From Turnera subulata (taxonomy: Eukaryota; Streptophyta; Magnoliopsida; Malpighiales; Passifloraceae), in the NCBI GenBank assembly GCA_028386065.3, contig JAKUCV010000410.1, positions 34,475 to 98,474 on the forward strand: 64,000 nucleotides of DNA. The letters are read 5' to 3'. Both the position numbers and the translations under genes were made by a program. Each line of letters starts with the position of its first letter. Position 1 is the stretch's first letter. The notes beneath the pieces are model-generated. The model searched no databases and was not told the origin of the DNA. It was given only the letters and a program-made list of their open reading frames with translations. Shown in pieces: positions 9,716 to 23,633 of this stretch.

Positions 9716-12700
9716 GGTTAGTTGGTAGCATTTAATTCTATGCAATAATTAATAAAAAAAGTATGTAGACATGGAAGATTTTGAGACAGGTTATTAGTTT
9801 GGTTCAATATGTATATATATGTGCATATCTTTGATTTGTTATTTTATCATGGCTTGCATCATTTTGATCTACTTGCACACAGCAGTATCAACATATATAT
9901 CATATCTCATCTCATCTACCACCCCCATCATATGGCTTAAGGGTTTTTCAACAGCAGCTTCTGCCACCACTTGCATGATATATAATTAACCTTGTAATAT
10001 TTTCAACAACAGCTTCTGCCTGGCTGGTATATGTATACAGTATAGGTACAGAATTATATAGATATATAAACATGACTTTGATTTGGTTAGCTAGCTTTTG
10101 CTTGGTAGGCGGGTCTCATCATCAGTAGTCACTGATTGAATCTGTCACATGTACTGTAATATATACAGCAAAAAGGGTTATGGGCAAACCTGCCATCAGC
10201 CATCATCGTATTTAACGAGTCCCAAGTTTCAGTCCCAAAAAGAAATGCCAGTCTCTGTTAAATTTCTTATTCACTGATCAGAACCTGCTATCGGCCTGAA
10301 ATTTACATATATACATCCAGGTGACGTGTGTATAATCATATAATCATGAAAAAAAGAGTTTGCATGTATATATGTATATATATATATATATACTATCTCA
10401 GTCTCAGTAATGATAAAGGTCTCTAGCTATACTGTCATGCATTTTTGTTCATCTGTTGCACTCATTGTTTTTCTTCTGCAGCTTAATATATAAATATGTA
10501 AGCTTAGCTTAGCTTCATAAGCAAACATTATGGGCAGGGCTAGCAGAATTCAATAGTGTGGACCCTTGCTCCTATATCATCAGAATCATTGTTAATTTCT
10601 ATATATGGAGAGAGTAAGAGGGCATAAACATATTGAATTCTTTCCTCTTCTCGATGCCAACACTGATCAAGTTGTGGTTTTTTTTTAAGTAGATAATTAT
10701 TGAAGATTTTGTACAAATCTGAAATCAATGTAGTCAAAAGATGCAGACCAACAATAATTGGTTTGAGACTTGTATAAATAATCAACCCAAGAATGTGATT
10801 CTATATGCATATTCATATCAGCATCCGAAATATTGGTATGGTGTCCATGAAGAACCTTATTATTGACTTTTAAATGCATATTAATTGCAGGTAGTATTTT
10901 GGAATAGGTAGCAGCTAGAGGGGGTTGTACCTGAACAAGGGAAGAAGATAATATAAAGCAGGCAGCTGGTGGCCGGTTGGTTGTTCTTGTACACTGAATG
11001 CCCCCTGCCTCCTAACACACCATTCATGCTTTGATGGCTCCAGACTTTAAATTTTTCATGCCCTTAAATTAAAAAAAGAAAACAAAATCATACGAGTTGT
11101 AAAGATAGTAGTCCATGATTCCATGTTAGATGGGATGTAGTGGTCATGTGCAGATTGCAGGGAAGCACAGGGAAATGGTCCTGCAGGAGAGCTACTAGGT
11201 ACTACTCAGAGAGCATGATTCATGTTGGTCCAATTTATAAGGCTCTATAGCCAAGAAAGCTGTTTATTTGTTATTATATAAATATGTTCTTGCACTAGCA
11301 TTCCAGCTTCCTGATGAATATTTTACATTATCTTCTTCTGCTCTTCCCACAATCCAGCAGGAGTCACAATGTTTCCTTTTGGTAAAAACTTTTTTAATTG
11401 TGTCAAAGTTACTTTGGGAATGGGGATCTTTAGGTCAATATATATATATCAACAGCTAGCTAGCTAGCTAGCCTCGTACGTGCAAGTGCTTTTCATTAAA
11501 ATATGTATTTGTTTTATGCTGCATAAGTACACTTGTTTTGAGAATATTAAGAATAAGAATGGTTCTTCCCACTACTCATCTACTGCTGCTTAGTTGTTTT
11601 GTGTGCAACAACTTTGGAATATTTCCTTATCTTAGAAATTTATGGAAATGTGGATGCATGTCAGTATTGCAGCAGTGATATGTTTCAGAGAAGAAAAAAG
11701 TGCAAAGGAGGCGGCTGCAAAGCTTTTTCCACAAACGTTTGAATTAGTATCATAGTACTACTACCAGAGGAGCAGTAATAATCAGTACATAAGAAAAAAA
11801 CATGGAGTGGCAGGCCAGAGACCTAGAAACTAGCACACCATAGAACATGGCCTATTTATGCTAGCTGCAGAAACTAGGGGCATTTATATATGTTTGTACA
11901 CCACATACTGCACCTCAAAATCTAGCCAGACAGATATTCAAATATGGAGATTGCTTCTCAACATTCTTTGGAAGCTATTCCAAATAATCTTGAAAATTTA
12001 CCTTTGTTATGCTGCAGCTAGCAGAAAGTTCTTGAATGACCCCTCAGTTTGCTCATAGACAACAAACAAATTAAAGATTATACTTGAAGACCTAAAATCT
12101 TATTAGGAAGACTTACATATAATCTTTTTGTTTAAATTTTGTACTTATGCAATCTGCTCGAGATAAGATTGTCCAAAAAAAAAAATCTGCATAAAAAGCT
12201 GAAGAGATTTTTAGTAATGCATATGCAATTCAAATTAGGAGAGAGCACTTGGCTCTCAGGGAGAAAGCAATGTGTCAATAGAGTAATTATATATATAGAC
12301 AAAACAAATTAAAGCAAAAGGCAAGTCTCAACTTTGAATTTGCAAACATGCACGTGAAATTCACACCACTACTGGGTTCTTATTAGTTACTCGTGAAGCA
12401 AAAATTGCAGCAGATATGGATTGCTTTTCTTGGTTAAGGCTTTGTCTCTAAATTTGGACCCCAAAAAAATCATCCAAATTGTAATCGAGGTGTCAATTTA
12501 TGGAAGAACCCTCCAAGCAATCTCTTTCACTCATAAGTCAAAAGTCATTATTCTCAACAGTTTCTTTTCTCCTTCCAAGAAAGAAAAAAAAAATGAAAAA
12601 AAAAGTTCATGTTACCATAATAGAAGTTCATGCACCAAATCCAGGAGATGGACAAAAGCATGGCCCCCCAAAAATAAAACCAAGGGGTCCACCTGGACAC

Positions 12701-14689
12701 AGCCAAATCCATTACTGGTTGGAGAAATTGCCACGCGGCGGTGACCATCCTGTAGTGCTGGGATATGGGGTCCAATATGAGTCAAGGATAATCTTTTGCA
12801 ATTTGGTGTTCACTGTTCATGTTTCTATTTCCATCAACTACTGAAGAACAACTACTTTATTGGCACATGGAGAGTATCATGGAATTTTTCTTAGTTATTC
12901 TCCAGGATATGAGCCAAGCAAAGAATCAAATCCCTTTGGTTCTCTCCACATAAAAAAAAAGACACTTGAAACATCCAATGTCTTTGCTAATACATATAAT
13001 AATTGTGTTTGATATCAACTCAATCCAATAGGAATATGATTTCCTTCCTTAATTTGCTTGTTAGTATGTTGTCTCCTATTCTGCTTTAGCAGTTCTACTT
13101 CCATCCATCTTCCAAAGTGTGTAAAGTTTAACAGTAAACAAACTTAATGATATTGGTGCTCCATGACCCTATATAAAATTGCATCTAGCTAACTGTCAAG
13201 ACTAATTAATATTTTGACCTCTATAAACATGTTATCTTCTGATATTTTAATCGGCTATATCAGAGCAATGTAATCTCCTAGATTGTGTTAATTGAGAACT
13301 AATCATGAACTCCATGAGTGATGAATACTGTTGTTTTGGATATAGGGACCTTTAGGGCTTTTTCCACTTTGCTTTGTCTTCTCAACAAATAGCCATTATA
13401 TTGCTTCTTTTCAAAAGTGTGGCTGTGAACAAGTTAAGAAAAAGAATGGTGCTCTTTTCACACTCCAAAAACTACTGATGTTACACATTTTACTTAGGAT
13501 TGTCTATCAATGACTTGGTGGAAGTTTTGACTTAAGACCTGGAACAACACCCACACTATATTTCACTTTTACTGCAATCATACTAACATCACATCTTCCA
13601 CTTATAGACATAGCTAGTCTCTCCTCTAAATGAATAGCCTGAAGATGGTTTTCAAACCAATGAATGCCTCATGACAAAGTCAATAAGTATTATTATCTCT
13701 CCTGAACCTGATCAAGCATAGCTTTCAAACAATACCATAATTGAGGGAGAAGAAAAGGGCTAAAGTTCCCTCCAGCATATATTACTATATATAATGATCT
13801 GTGATACGATAAGTATTTGTTTTCCATTATGAACACAAACATGTATCATATACAAGCCCATATCTACACAACCCACAACCAATTTTGTATGTTAGCATAT
13901 AACATAATATATTAGTTAAGGATAACATATATGCATATTCATGGAACAGGGACACAATGCCACCTATCTAACAGGAGGAGGAACCAAACCCTTGTATTGT
14001 CAAAAATACCTACTACTTATAGCTCACCAGCAAGCCAGGTGGGCCTTATTGCAATTTTGATGATGACATTAGCTTTGTAATGCTTCTACAACACTGCAAA
14101 TGAGGAAAAAGAAAAAAGAGAGGCCAAATTAAGAGTTTATGCTTCTATTCAAAAAAAGAAAGAAAAAAGAAAATCCTCATCTACATCAATATTGATGATA
14201 GTGCACAAAATGATCCTCCTTCTGTGTTGATTGCAACTTAACTGCAATTATTTGGTGACATGTATATCATCATAAATAATACTGACAAGATGTTTTTGAC
14301 CAATTTCACCAAGTGTTGATCAACAGTTGCTGGTGAATTTGCACACAGCTATATATTTAGTGCATGATATTCACATGGAATCATAACTAACTAATAAAGC
14401 AACAATAGACTAATTAATATTTAGTGGATGATATAACCCAACATGATATCAGTAATTACTATTTAGTTACTGATATGATTTTGTACTATGATTTTGTGGA
14501 GGGGAGGAGAGAAGTTTATAGGAGAAGGAGTACTGGTCTTAATTAAATGAACCGAAATGAATTAATGAAAATCTAAACTGAAAGAAACAACCAAAACAAC
14601 TAAACCAGGAAAAAAAAAAAAAACCTCAAATGTCAAGTCAAGTGAAAGAGAAGGTAATGAATTGACAGTACCTTTTTAGGACAGTGTTG

Positions 14690-15774
14690 TGGTTCCAGTG
14701 AGAGAGAGAGAGATATGGGTTAGTTTCATGTCTGATTTTTCTTTTATTTTTTTTTTTGCTCTCTATCTCTATCTATCTCTGGTCCCCTGCAAATTGCAAG
14801 CCTTTCGCCGTCTTCTGCGTCCACTTGGCCTCTCTCTCTCTCTTACACACACAGTCTCTCTCTGTGTATGTGTCTTCCTGTAAGCTCTGCTCTTTTTGGG
14901 GCCTCGATCAAAATAGGGACTTTAAAAGATCACAAACACACTTTTGATGGTAACCCCTTAATTTGTCATTGATTTTTACAACTGAGGTTCCTCCTTTTTA
15001 GTGCACTTGGATTGGCGTACTCTGGCTGATTCGAGGGAGCTCTGATTTTCTCAAAATTCTCTTGCTTTTTATTCTTCTTGTGTAGTTGTTTTGGCTGGAT
15101 ATATATGTGGTGGACTGATGATTACTGGGTAGGGTGGATTTTGTGCTACTCCCTTTTAAAGCTTTGAACTTTATAATATTAGGTAGCTTTGTGTGCCATG
15201 TTACCAGTGTTGATTGTTTGTTGAAAATCTGATTTGGGTTCCTTTTCTTTCTGGGTTTTGAGTTTAATGATTGGAGAAGTGGAAAAGATCAAATCTTTTT
15301 TTTTTAAAAGAAAAAAAAAATCTTAAAGCCGCTTAATTTGGTGGGATTTTGGATCTTTGGGAGTCATTAAAGAATTGGTTTGACTGGTACCTTTTTATTT
15401 TATTATGCAAAGCCTGTTAGTTTATATGACTCGCTGATTACTGATAAGGACATTAGTATTAAAAGAATGGTTTATATTAGGCCAATTTTAATGCTCCCTG
15501 TAAAATAAATAAGAAAGTGCTGCTTGCTGCTCTCTTCCTTCTCTCCTTTTATTATTTCTGCTAGTGAGTTTATGCTAACTGGGATTGTCTTATAGTGTGG
15601 GGGGTATTTGTCATTTGTCAAGCTCCTTCTGGGTTCTTTGAACTTGAAGCTAGAGTTAAAGAGGGGGTTGTATTCTATGTCACAGGTGCCTGCGTGCGTG
15701 CGTGCGTGCGACTAATGGATAAGTGATTGAGTTTTGGGGCATTCTCCTAGGATTGTTTGCCACCTTTTTCAACC
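14690..15774 (+). promoter_or_regulatory. PIF3 5' leader region with CT repeats, (TGCG)n and a three-codon uORF
   Basis: The sequence upstream of the PIF3 start contains GA/CT microsatellite tracts (about 14700-14880), typical of plant core promoters and leaders. A TGCG tetranucleotide array (about 15690-15710) is followed at once by ATG GAT AAG TGA (15715-15726), a three-codon upstream ORF ending 48 bases before the PIF3 start. Where transcription starts, and whether an intron removes part of this leader, cannot be seen. Upstream-ORF control of PIF3 translation has been reported in Arabidopsis, so this short uORF may matter. Confidence 0.4.
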
Positions 15775-18700
15775 ATGCCTCTGTCTGAGCTTTTATACCG
15801 ACTGGCTAAAGGAAAGATGGAGTCTTCCCTTGAGAAGAATCCCACCTGCTCGGCTGATCTGTCTTTTGTGTAAGTTCAAGCCAATCAACCTTTGTTCTTC
15901 AAAAGAATTCATTGAACCTTGTATCCTAGGAATTGTTGTCTTGTTATCTTCTGCATCTACTTTGTTGCTGATTGTCTTTTCTGCTATATTTTCTCTGCTG
16001 TCTTGTGTTGTATGCTGCATATGGGATACAGACCACAGAATGACTTTGGTGAGCTAGTATGGGAAAATGGTCAGGTTCAGTCTACTAGAACCAGGAAGGT
16101 CCAAACTGGTAACAGCTTACATTCCCACGCCCTCAGGACTGGAGAGAAAGATGCTAGCAATGGTTTCGGTACGAGAATGGGGAAGTTTGGGACGATGGAT
16201 CCTGTTTTGAATGAAGCTCCACTATCTGTTCCTTCAGTAGAAATGGGTACGAGTCATGATGATGATATGGTACCTTGGTTGAGCCCAATTGAATCTCTGC
16301 AACACGATTACTGTTCCGAGTTTTTGCCAGAGCTATCCGGACCTTCTGTAAATGAACACTCTTCGCAGAGTAATTTTGGTTCATCATTTGATAAGAGAAG
16401 TGGTGAAAACCTGTCAGTAAGGCCCTCCAATGCTGTTTCTGTACATAATGGTTTTGGTTTGGAGCAAGAGAATGTGCCAAGGGTTTCTTTAGCGAATGAT
16501 GCTGTAGCCACCAGGCCAAGAACATCTGCTGGTGATTTATATGCATCATCATCAGTGCAATGCCAGACTTCATTTTCATTTTCTAGATCTAGAGCTTCGG
16601 CTAGTAATGGTGATAGTTTGAGCAATTCTGCCTACCGTGCTGTTTCTGGGGATTCAATTGCAGCTTCAACTTCTGGAGGTGGCTTTCCTTCCAATAAGAT
16701 GCAAAAGCCAGGGCTGACTGCTGCTAATCCCAACTTGATTAATTTCTCACACTTCCATCGACCTGCTACTCTTGTTAAAGCTAATCTTCAAAACATTGAG
16801 CTGAGGGCTGGTTCTGGAGTATCAGGCATAGAAAGAGTGCAGAACAAGGACAAAGGATCAGTTGCAAGCAGTACAAACCCTTCCGAGCCTAGGCTTGTTG
16901 ATCCATGCATCAATTTAGAAAAGAAAACAGGCTCCCCTTTTCATCCTACGATGATACCTTCCAAAGTGGATAGTAAACCAGTGGAAGGTAAACCACTTGT
17001 GCTTTCAGCTCCTGGTGAACTACCTGAAGCTGTGGGCCAAGAAGATGGGCATAAAACTGATGCAAACTCTCATCAAAATATGGGTGAAAATGCAATTACA
17101 GGATGGGCAGATGTCGAAAAGGCTACAGAGCCAGTTGTTGCTTCATCTTCTGTTTGTTCAGGCAATAGTGTGGAGAGAGCATCAGATGATTTAGCACCAA
17201 CTTTGAAGAGAAAACATCGGGATACTGAGGAGTCCGAAGGCCCTAGTGATGTAGGTCTAAGTACAAATTTCCTCCTCAATCTTGCTCATTCTGTACCTTA
17301 TCATGTCCTCCATATACTATGAAACTCATTTTATTGCAGGATGTTGAAGAAGAATCAGTGGGTGTGAAAAAACCTGCTCCACCACGAGCAGGTTCAAGCT
17401 CCAAAAGAAGCAGAGCAGCAGAAGTGCACAATTTATCAGAAAGGGTGAGCAAGGCTTTTTTTATGCATCAGCCGTCAGCATATTATGTTATGCTTCTTTC
17501 AGCATTCATTCAACAGTTCTTATTTAAACCATGGTCCTGTTTTGTAATTCAACAAACAGCGGCGAAGGGATAGGATCAACGAGAAGATGAGAGCACTTCA
17601 AGAACTCATACCTAACTGCAACAAGGTTCGAATTGAATATCTAAATTTATATACATTGAATTCAGGAAATATTTTGTAGCGAATAATATCTTGCTTCCAT
17701 GATGGGTATAATCAAGAAGTTCTTAGACCTACACCGGGTCTTGGCTTTTAAGTTGAATCCATTTATATAAATTCATCCATGTTCTTAGATTCTTCTAACT
17801 AAGAACATTAGTCCGTGTATTGAAGCTTCCAGAGTTTCATGCTGTCTAAGATTGAGTGGTTTTGCAGGTTTAACAAGTTCAAGTGTTTTCTTTTTAAATA
17901 ATAATACTACTTCCATTGACGCTTACATTTCTGCATTGGAAGGTGGACAAAGCTTCAATGCTTGATGAGGCCATTGAGTATTTAAAAACGCTTCAGCTTC
18001 AAGTCCAGGTAAGTGCTGGTTATTTTGGGACTTTTTTTTATCTAAACAAAAATTGCTTTATCTGGCATGATTTGATTGCTTGAACAATGTTGCTATGCAG
18101 ATTATGTCCATGGGAGCTGGTTTATATATGCCATCGATGATGTTACCTCCTGGAATGTCTCACATGCATGCAGGTCACATGGCACAATTCTTACCCATGG
18201 GTGCAGGTATGGGAATGGGAATGGGTTACGGGATGGGTATGCCTGACATGAATGGTGGATCTTCTGGTTGCTCCATGTATCAAATGCCTCCCATGCATGG
18301 AACACATTTCTCCGGTCCGCCAATGCCAGGGCCAGGTCCTTTGCCAGGGATGGGAGGATCTAATCTTAAGATGTTTGGGCTTTCTGGTCAAGGACTTCCA
18401 ATGCCATTTGCACGGCCATCAATGATGCCTATTCCTGGAGGGCCTCTCTTTAAAACAAACATGGAACTGAATGCCACTGGGGTGGTAGGTCCTTCAGATA
18501 ATCTGAATTCAGCTGCAGCCTCAAGTTCAAAGGATGCTAGCTCTCAAGTTATACAGAATAGTGGTGCTGCTAGCTCTATGAATCAAACAGCCAATCAGGT
18601 TTGTGTACCATCCTTTTTCAGGATTTGTAGTTTCGTAATGAAATTTTAATTCTGTAATGGTGATTGATAGCATTGGCCATCTTAAGAATTTTTTTCATAA

Positions 18701-19428
18701 CTAAGAGAATGAAAGCATTAGCTTTATTGACACATCCTAATTTCTATGCAACAGTTGCAGGAAGCAAATGTAAATTCTTAAGATATCATATCTAATATGC
18801 CAATATTAAGCTGCTGAAAGTCTTATTTTACCTCTAGAATCATCCCTCTTTGTCAATCTCATCTGTTGAAAGAATAGAAAATAATTCTATGCTGCTTATA
18901 TTTCTTGATCCTTCCACCTTTTTCCTTTTCCTTTCTAGGTTTCTCTTTGACTGGGAGAAAGTATATTCTCTTGTGAAATTTGTTTTCCGTTGTTACATTA
19001 TCTGCTCTTGTTGGCGAGCTGAAAATTGCATGATCACCTTCTATGTAGACACTTTAGACTTCGAATTTTTAACTCACTACTGAACGAATGCGAACAAACA
19101 TTTAAGGAGAAAGAAAGTTCAAGCAGATATGGAACTGTTACCCATTGGTGGACATTGGACAAGGTGGTGAGAATATTAAATTGATAAGTCTATCGACTCT
19201 TAGGAAATGTGAACATAGGCATGGATCATATGCATTTAGTGTTCTGTTTGATTTATAGTTGGGTTGACTTCTTCATCGACTACTACTTATATTGTCTCTC
19301 ACCAGAACACAACAAATGAACTACATCAGTCTGCTGTGGTGCAAAATGATTGCCAAACTTCAGAAGTTATTGACAATGCACCTTTGAGTTCAGCCAATGG
19401 GAATGAATCCAATGGAAAATGTTCCTAG
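15775..19428 (+). CDS. PIF3: Phytochrome-interacting factor 3 (PIF3), bHLH transcription factor
   Basis: Seven exons: 15775-15869, 16032-17250, 17340-17444, 17560-17625, 17943-18008, 18101-18598, 19306-19428. All are joined at GT-AG sites with matching phases, giving 723 residues. The N-terminus [18 protein letters not shown] is the PIF3 start. The active phytochrome B-binding motif ELVWENGQ is at 39-46. The bHLH is at about 464-517: [15 protein letters not shown] with the H468/E472/R476 triad for G-box binding, then [11 protein letters not shown] and [20 protein letters not shown]. Residues after it are Met/Gly/Pro-rich, as in other PIF3s. PIF3 is a nuclear repressor of light responses that binds photoactivated phytochrome, is phosphorylated and then degraded. 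The protein is longer than the 524-residue Arabidopsis PIF3, mainly through the large exon 2. The first ATG of this exon is chosen because the conserved N-terminus starts there. No damage is seen. Confidence 0.97.
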
Positions 19429-20489
19429 CAGCACAACTGGTGAGCATTCACTAAACCCTGGTTAACTTGGTCGATATTGCCGTGAGTTTCTCAATTGTTG
19501 TTTAAAAGGTATGTCTATTCGCATATGGTACAGGTTATGACTGATTCGTAATTCTGATCGGTGTTGGTTCGTAAAAGTTACAGACCGTTTCATTGTCTGC
19601 GGTTACTCTGGGGAAGATGAATATGTAGAAAAGGTTCTGTGGTCACTGAATGAAGTTAAAACTTTGGCAAAAGTCATCTGTATCCTACATCCAAGACGGT
19701 ACAGTTAGAGTATGCACAGATTTTGGTACTGTTCCGGAGAGCAAAGATATTTTACCTGTAAATGTACATTTACTTGCAGAACTTAGCAAATAATGCACCT
19801 TCTAGCTAGAAGTAGAGCATCTGAGAGATATGTATCAAAGTGTTTGTGTAGGATTGTCTTTACGAGTTAGTTGAATGAATGAAATGATACTTATTTTCCA
19901 TGACACAGTTCCTGTAACTTTTTCTTTCATTTTCGCCTCCCCTTCCTTTTATTCAGTTGTGAAGGGACATATAGACTTTCTCCATTTATGGCTATAACAA
20001 GCAAAACTTGGCAAGAAACTAGCAGGTATTCAAATTTTTTCTTTTCGCAAATGATTTACAGTAAGCTTTTTTATCAGATTGTTTCAGCAGAGAAACATAT
20101 CAATGTCCAGTTGTCCTTTGTTGATTGGAAAACAAGATATTGCACTCTTGAAATAAAAACACTGTGACAGAATTGCAGGCATAGCTCTCATATGTCAAAC
20201 AATTGTTACTGGGCGGAAAAAACAACCACCAATAACAAGACAGGAAGAAATATTAATAATATACATCTATAAGAAATGCAATCTCACACATGTTCATCAT
20301 CAAAAGCCAAGCTCACACAACAAATAAATTATACAACCAGAATGAAAAAGGCCAAAAAAAGAAAAAAAAAAAAGAAAAAGAAGAAAGAAATATTTTTCTG
20401 CACAATCACGACTGCACAACTGTATAATTCATAAAGCAGGACCTCACAACTGTGTAATTTTTTTATGGTGATCTTCAATGTGCATCCAG
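19429..20489. other. tail-to-tail 3' region between PIF3 and the disordered-protein gene
   Basis: The two neighbouring genes converge here, about 1.06 kb stop to stop. The left part is the presumed PIF3 3' UTR, with a possible donor GTGAGC just after the stop codon at about 19440 that could mark a 3' UTR intron. The right part is the presumed 3' UTR of the minus-strand gene. No further gene is seen. Confidence 0.45.
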
Positions 20490-22493
20490 TTATTTGACTT
20501 TATTATCCTCCTTGGTATCATCAGATCCCACGGTTTTGGGATTTGGAGTCTTCCCAGAGAAAGCTTTCTTTGCCTTGGCTAGTGACTGTTTCACCTTTGA
20601 AAAGAAATTACTTGATGATTGCCTTTGGATAGGCTTTGCTGGAGCTTCTTTTGGCACCTCCTGGGTTGCTTTTGAATCATCTTCATTCTTGCTTTTCTGG
20701 ACATCAGATTGGGCCAACTCAGGTTCTTTGGTTGTTTCAGTAACTTCTGTAGTTGCCTCATCCAACTTTTTACTAGTTTCCACAGAAGCTGGTGCCACCT
20801 CTTTCACATTCTCCTCTGTTTTGTCTCCAGCAGGTGCTTCAACACCGCCAGTTTTCGCTGCTTCAGATGATCTTTCTGTAACCTCAGCACCAGACACAGA
20901 ATCCTTAACATCCTCTACTTTGGCAGGCTGAGCCACTTCCTCTTTCGGAACATCTTTCTCGAGAGTCTCCTTAGTATCCTCTACTTTAGCATCGACTCCT
21001 TCTGGGTGTTCAGCTATGCCAGATTGTCCTTCAGGTTTCACCTGAGCTGCTGGGACTGCCGATTCTGGTTCTTCAACTTGTTTAGCAATCACAGATTTCT
21101 CTTCAGGCTTCACCTCAGGCTGAGGTACCACAGTTTCTGTCTTTTCAACTTGTTTGGGTGCTTCAGTTTGTTCCTCCTGTGTCACCTCAGCTTTAGGCAC
21201 TACCATTGCTGCAGCTTCAACTTCTTTAGATTCAGTTGTCACAGACGATTGCTCCGCTGGCTTTTCAACTTTAGGCACTTCTTCTGCTTCAGTTTTCTTG
21301 GTGGCATCAGATTGTGCTGGTGTCTGCTGCTCCACTGCAGCAACTACTGGTTGTGGATTATCAACTTCTTTTGACACGGCCGAAACTTCTTCAACCACCT
21401 TTGGCTTCTCCGCAGCTGCCTCAATTGGTTTCTCTTCTTGTTTAACAACAGGCAGGTCTGCATTTGTCTGGCTTGGTGGTTCCATTTCCTTTGGTTTTTC
21501 CTCCTCTCCGGTTCCCTTGTCTTCAGCAATTGATTCTGCTTCTGTAGGCTCTACTTTGGTCTCAATTGGCTAGAATGGATGAAAAATATCAGCTCTAATT
21601 AAATAAAAGGATTGATAAAAGAGAAAACTCTCTATTTAACCATTATACAAGCAGCCAAGGAATGGCAATGCGAAATTATTCTCTGAATCCGCATTTAGAA
21701 AACACAAGCAATTATCCGAGCATACATAAAGCAACTAGGACCATGAATTTGGTCCCTTCCTTTCCTAATCAACATTGGTTTCTCAGGCTAAAATTTCCCA
21801 GAGAAAAGGAGAAGCTTCATTCAAACACATATATCTCAGGCTAAATGATTATCATCCAATCTGACATCCTGCATGGACCAGCTCCTATACAGACGAGAAT
21901 ATATTGATTCTCCAGAAAATTGCAGCACAAACAATTCCTCAGATTTTGATAGAATATATATATAACTGCTAGCTAGCATGATCCCATTATAGAACTATCT
22001 CAAAAAGCTAGATTCATCCTTATCCCTTCCATCTAGTAAATAACACATGCATGTCCAGGCTACAGAAGCAGTAATTGGGAGACATCAGAATTGAAGAACA
22101 GGAAAAATGATCAGGATCATGTAACAACCCTATGACATATACACATGTAATATTCATGATCAAATCCTGACACAGGACAAAGAAAGGAAGAAACACATAT
22201 GATCATCGTACCTGGGTGTTTCTAGAACATCAAAGATCATGTAATAAGCCTATTGAAGAAGATTAGAGGAGGAGGATGATATTGGTGTGGGGAAAAGGTA
22301 CCCCATAAAAAACAAGAAAGATATTCTTGATCACCAAACTAATATATATAAGAAACGAAGGTTATGGTGTAGTTTGATCACAGCTCAAAAAAGAAAAGAG
22401 AAAAGATGATACATGATGATGTGTCAGATATATAGATACCTCCTGATCATCAGGAACAGGGGTCTGATGTGATGTTGGAGTTGGAGTTGCCAT
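20490..22493 (-). CDS. acidic, Glu/Lys/Val/Pro-rich disordered protein of unknown function
   Basis: Two exons, 22493-22440 (18 codons, MATPTPTSHQTPVPDDQE) and 21569-20490, joined in phase 0 across an 870-bp intron, give 377 residues. I do not recognise a domain. Low-complexity acidic sequence dominates, with imperfect repeats of the form V-x-P-x-x-x-V-x-x-E-E-x-S/T between about residues 120 and 210. The C-terminus is different: a basic segment RQSSSNFFSKVKQSLAKAKK followed by AFSGK, which could form an amphipathic helix and is the part most likely to be functional. There is no signal peptide or membrane span. The start is supported by the clean splice to exon 2. A second donor-like site at about 22212 suggests alternative leaders. 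Cell location and role are unknown. Automatic pipelines often give such proteins names borrowed from large animal scaffold proteins, which should not be trusted. Confidence 0.8.
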
Positions 22494-23590
22494 GAAGATC
22501 CTAGAAGCAAGGGGGAGAGATCCTTGAAAGTCTGCTTTGATAAATATATTTTTAGTTCTGAAGAGACCAAAAATACAGAAGCTAGGAAAAGGATGATTAT
22601 AATTGGCACCTTCCCTACTCTCCCAAAAAAGACTAATAACAGCAAACAGGCAAAAGAAAGGCAAAAACAACAACAACAACAGTATGGTGGTGACAGACTG
22701 TATCTGGCATGCATCACCACCAATCTAAAAAATGAATGATTAGGAGGATTTCCACATTAAAAACTTATAATTGTGACAAGGCACACAAAAAAAAGAAAAA
22801 AATTGGGTTTGATTGTTTAAAAGTGATAGCTATTGGCATTTTCCTTTTGGGTAGCAGACAAAAGTTGTAGGGGGACCAGAAGTGCTTTTCATACTCATGT
22901 TCCCCCTCTCTGCTTAACTTAACGGTCGAAAAAAGCCTTTTTTGAAGCATCACCATCTGTTTTATCCATATTTTAACTAAGCACTATTATAATTAAGAAC
23001 CTAACTCCAAAACATATAGAGTTTTCTTAGTCCAGGCCCATTTCAGAGTTGTTTGGTTCCCAAGATAGAGTTTTGCCTTGATGGGTCTATTTACTTATAA
23101 GGCTCTCTGAACTCATCCAGATGGGTTTTGCAGTCTTGAAGGGAAGAGTGACCTTTTCCTTGAAGATGGCCCAAATATGAAAACCAATCTCTATGTTATT
23201 GGTTTTTCTTGAATGTTCCTACTTTATGTGAGAAACTGATTAGACACCTCTAATCACAATCTGTTAATGCATGCTCCAATTAGAGCTTAACACGCAGAGG
23301 CAACACAGTTTCTCCATTGTTTTAGAGAAGGTTAGCTTGTCAAGTTGTCATTTAAATGTCCCAGCAACAAAACATGTTTTAGAGGTATTAACATGAAAGG
23401 CAATGATGTGAATGTGGCACAAAAAGCGACTATCATTTCCCACTTCAAAGCTAAAGCAAAACATGTAATTATGCAGATATGGGACAATTTTCACCAGACA
23501 AAGGCCTTTCTTTTTTGTTCTTAATAATCTTAGGGGGATTTTGATAATTGTTGTTCCCTTCTAATTAAAGTCAATTTCCCACCATAATCC

Positions 23591-23633
23591 GGGCCTTCAC
23601 CTTTTTTTTTTTGGTCAGCGGGCCTTCACCTTT
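23591..23633 (-). repeat. poly(A) micro-insertion with 14-bp target duplication
   Basis: GGGCCTTCACCTTT is perfectly repeated at 23591-23604 and 23620-23633. The 15-base insert (23605-23619) reads GCTGACC plus eight A on the minus strand. It has the same TGACC-A(n) end as the insert at 7150-7170, in the opposite orientation. Confidence 0.75.

Larger units (their letters stand above)
5800..14690. other. long intergenic region without a recognised gene
   Basis: About 8.9 kb of AT-rich DNA. All frames are short, and none shows a domain, plausible splice-joined exons or tRNA structure that I can support. It contains SINE remnants (6858-6970, 9635-9699), a 51-bp tandem duplication, several poly(A) micro-insertions, TA microsatellites near 10375-10391 and a CTAG repeat near 11453-11472. 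Its right part presumably holds distal regulatory DNA of the PIF3 gene. Confidence 0.45.

Noticed and set aside
10013..10040. CTGCCTGGCTGGTATATGTATAC resembling miR160 at its start
   Set aside because: Only the first nine or so bases agree with miR160, and no hairpin partner was found nearby.
20494..21573. Long Ser/Thr/Phe-rich frames on the plus strand
   Set aside because: They are antisense shadows of the disordered-protein gene. Its spliced minus-strand frame explains them.
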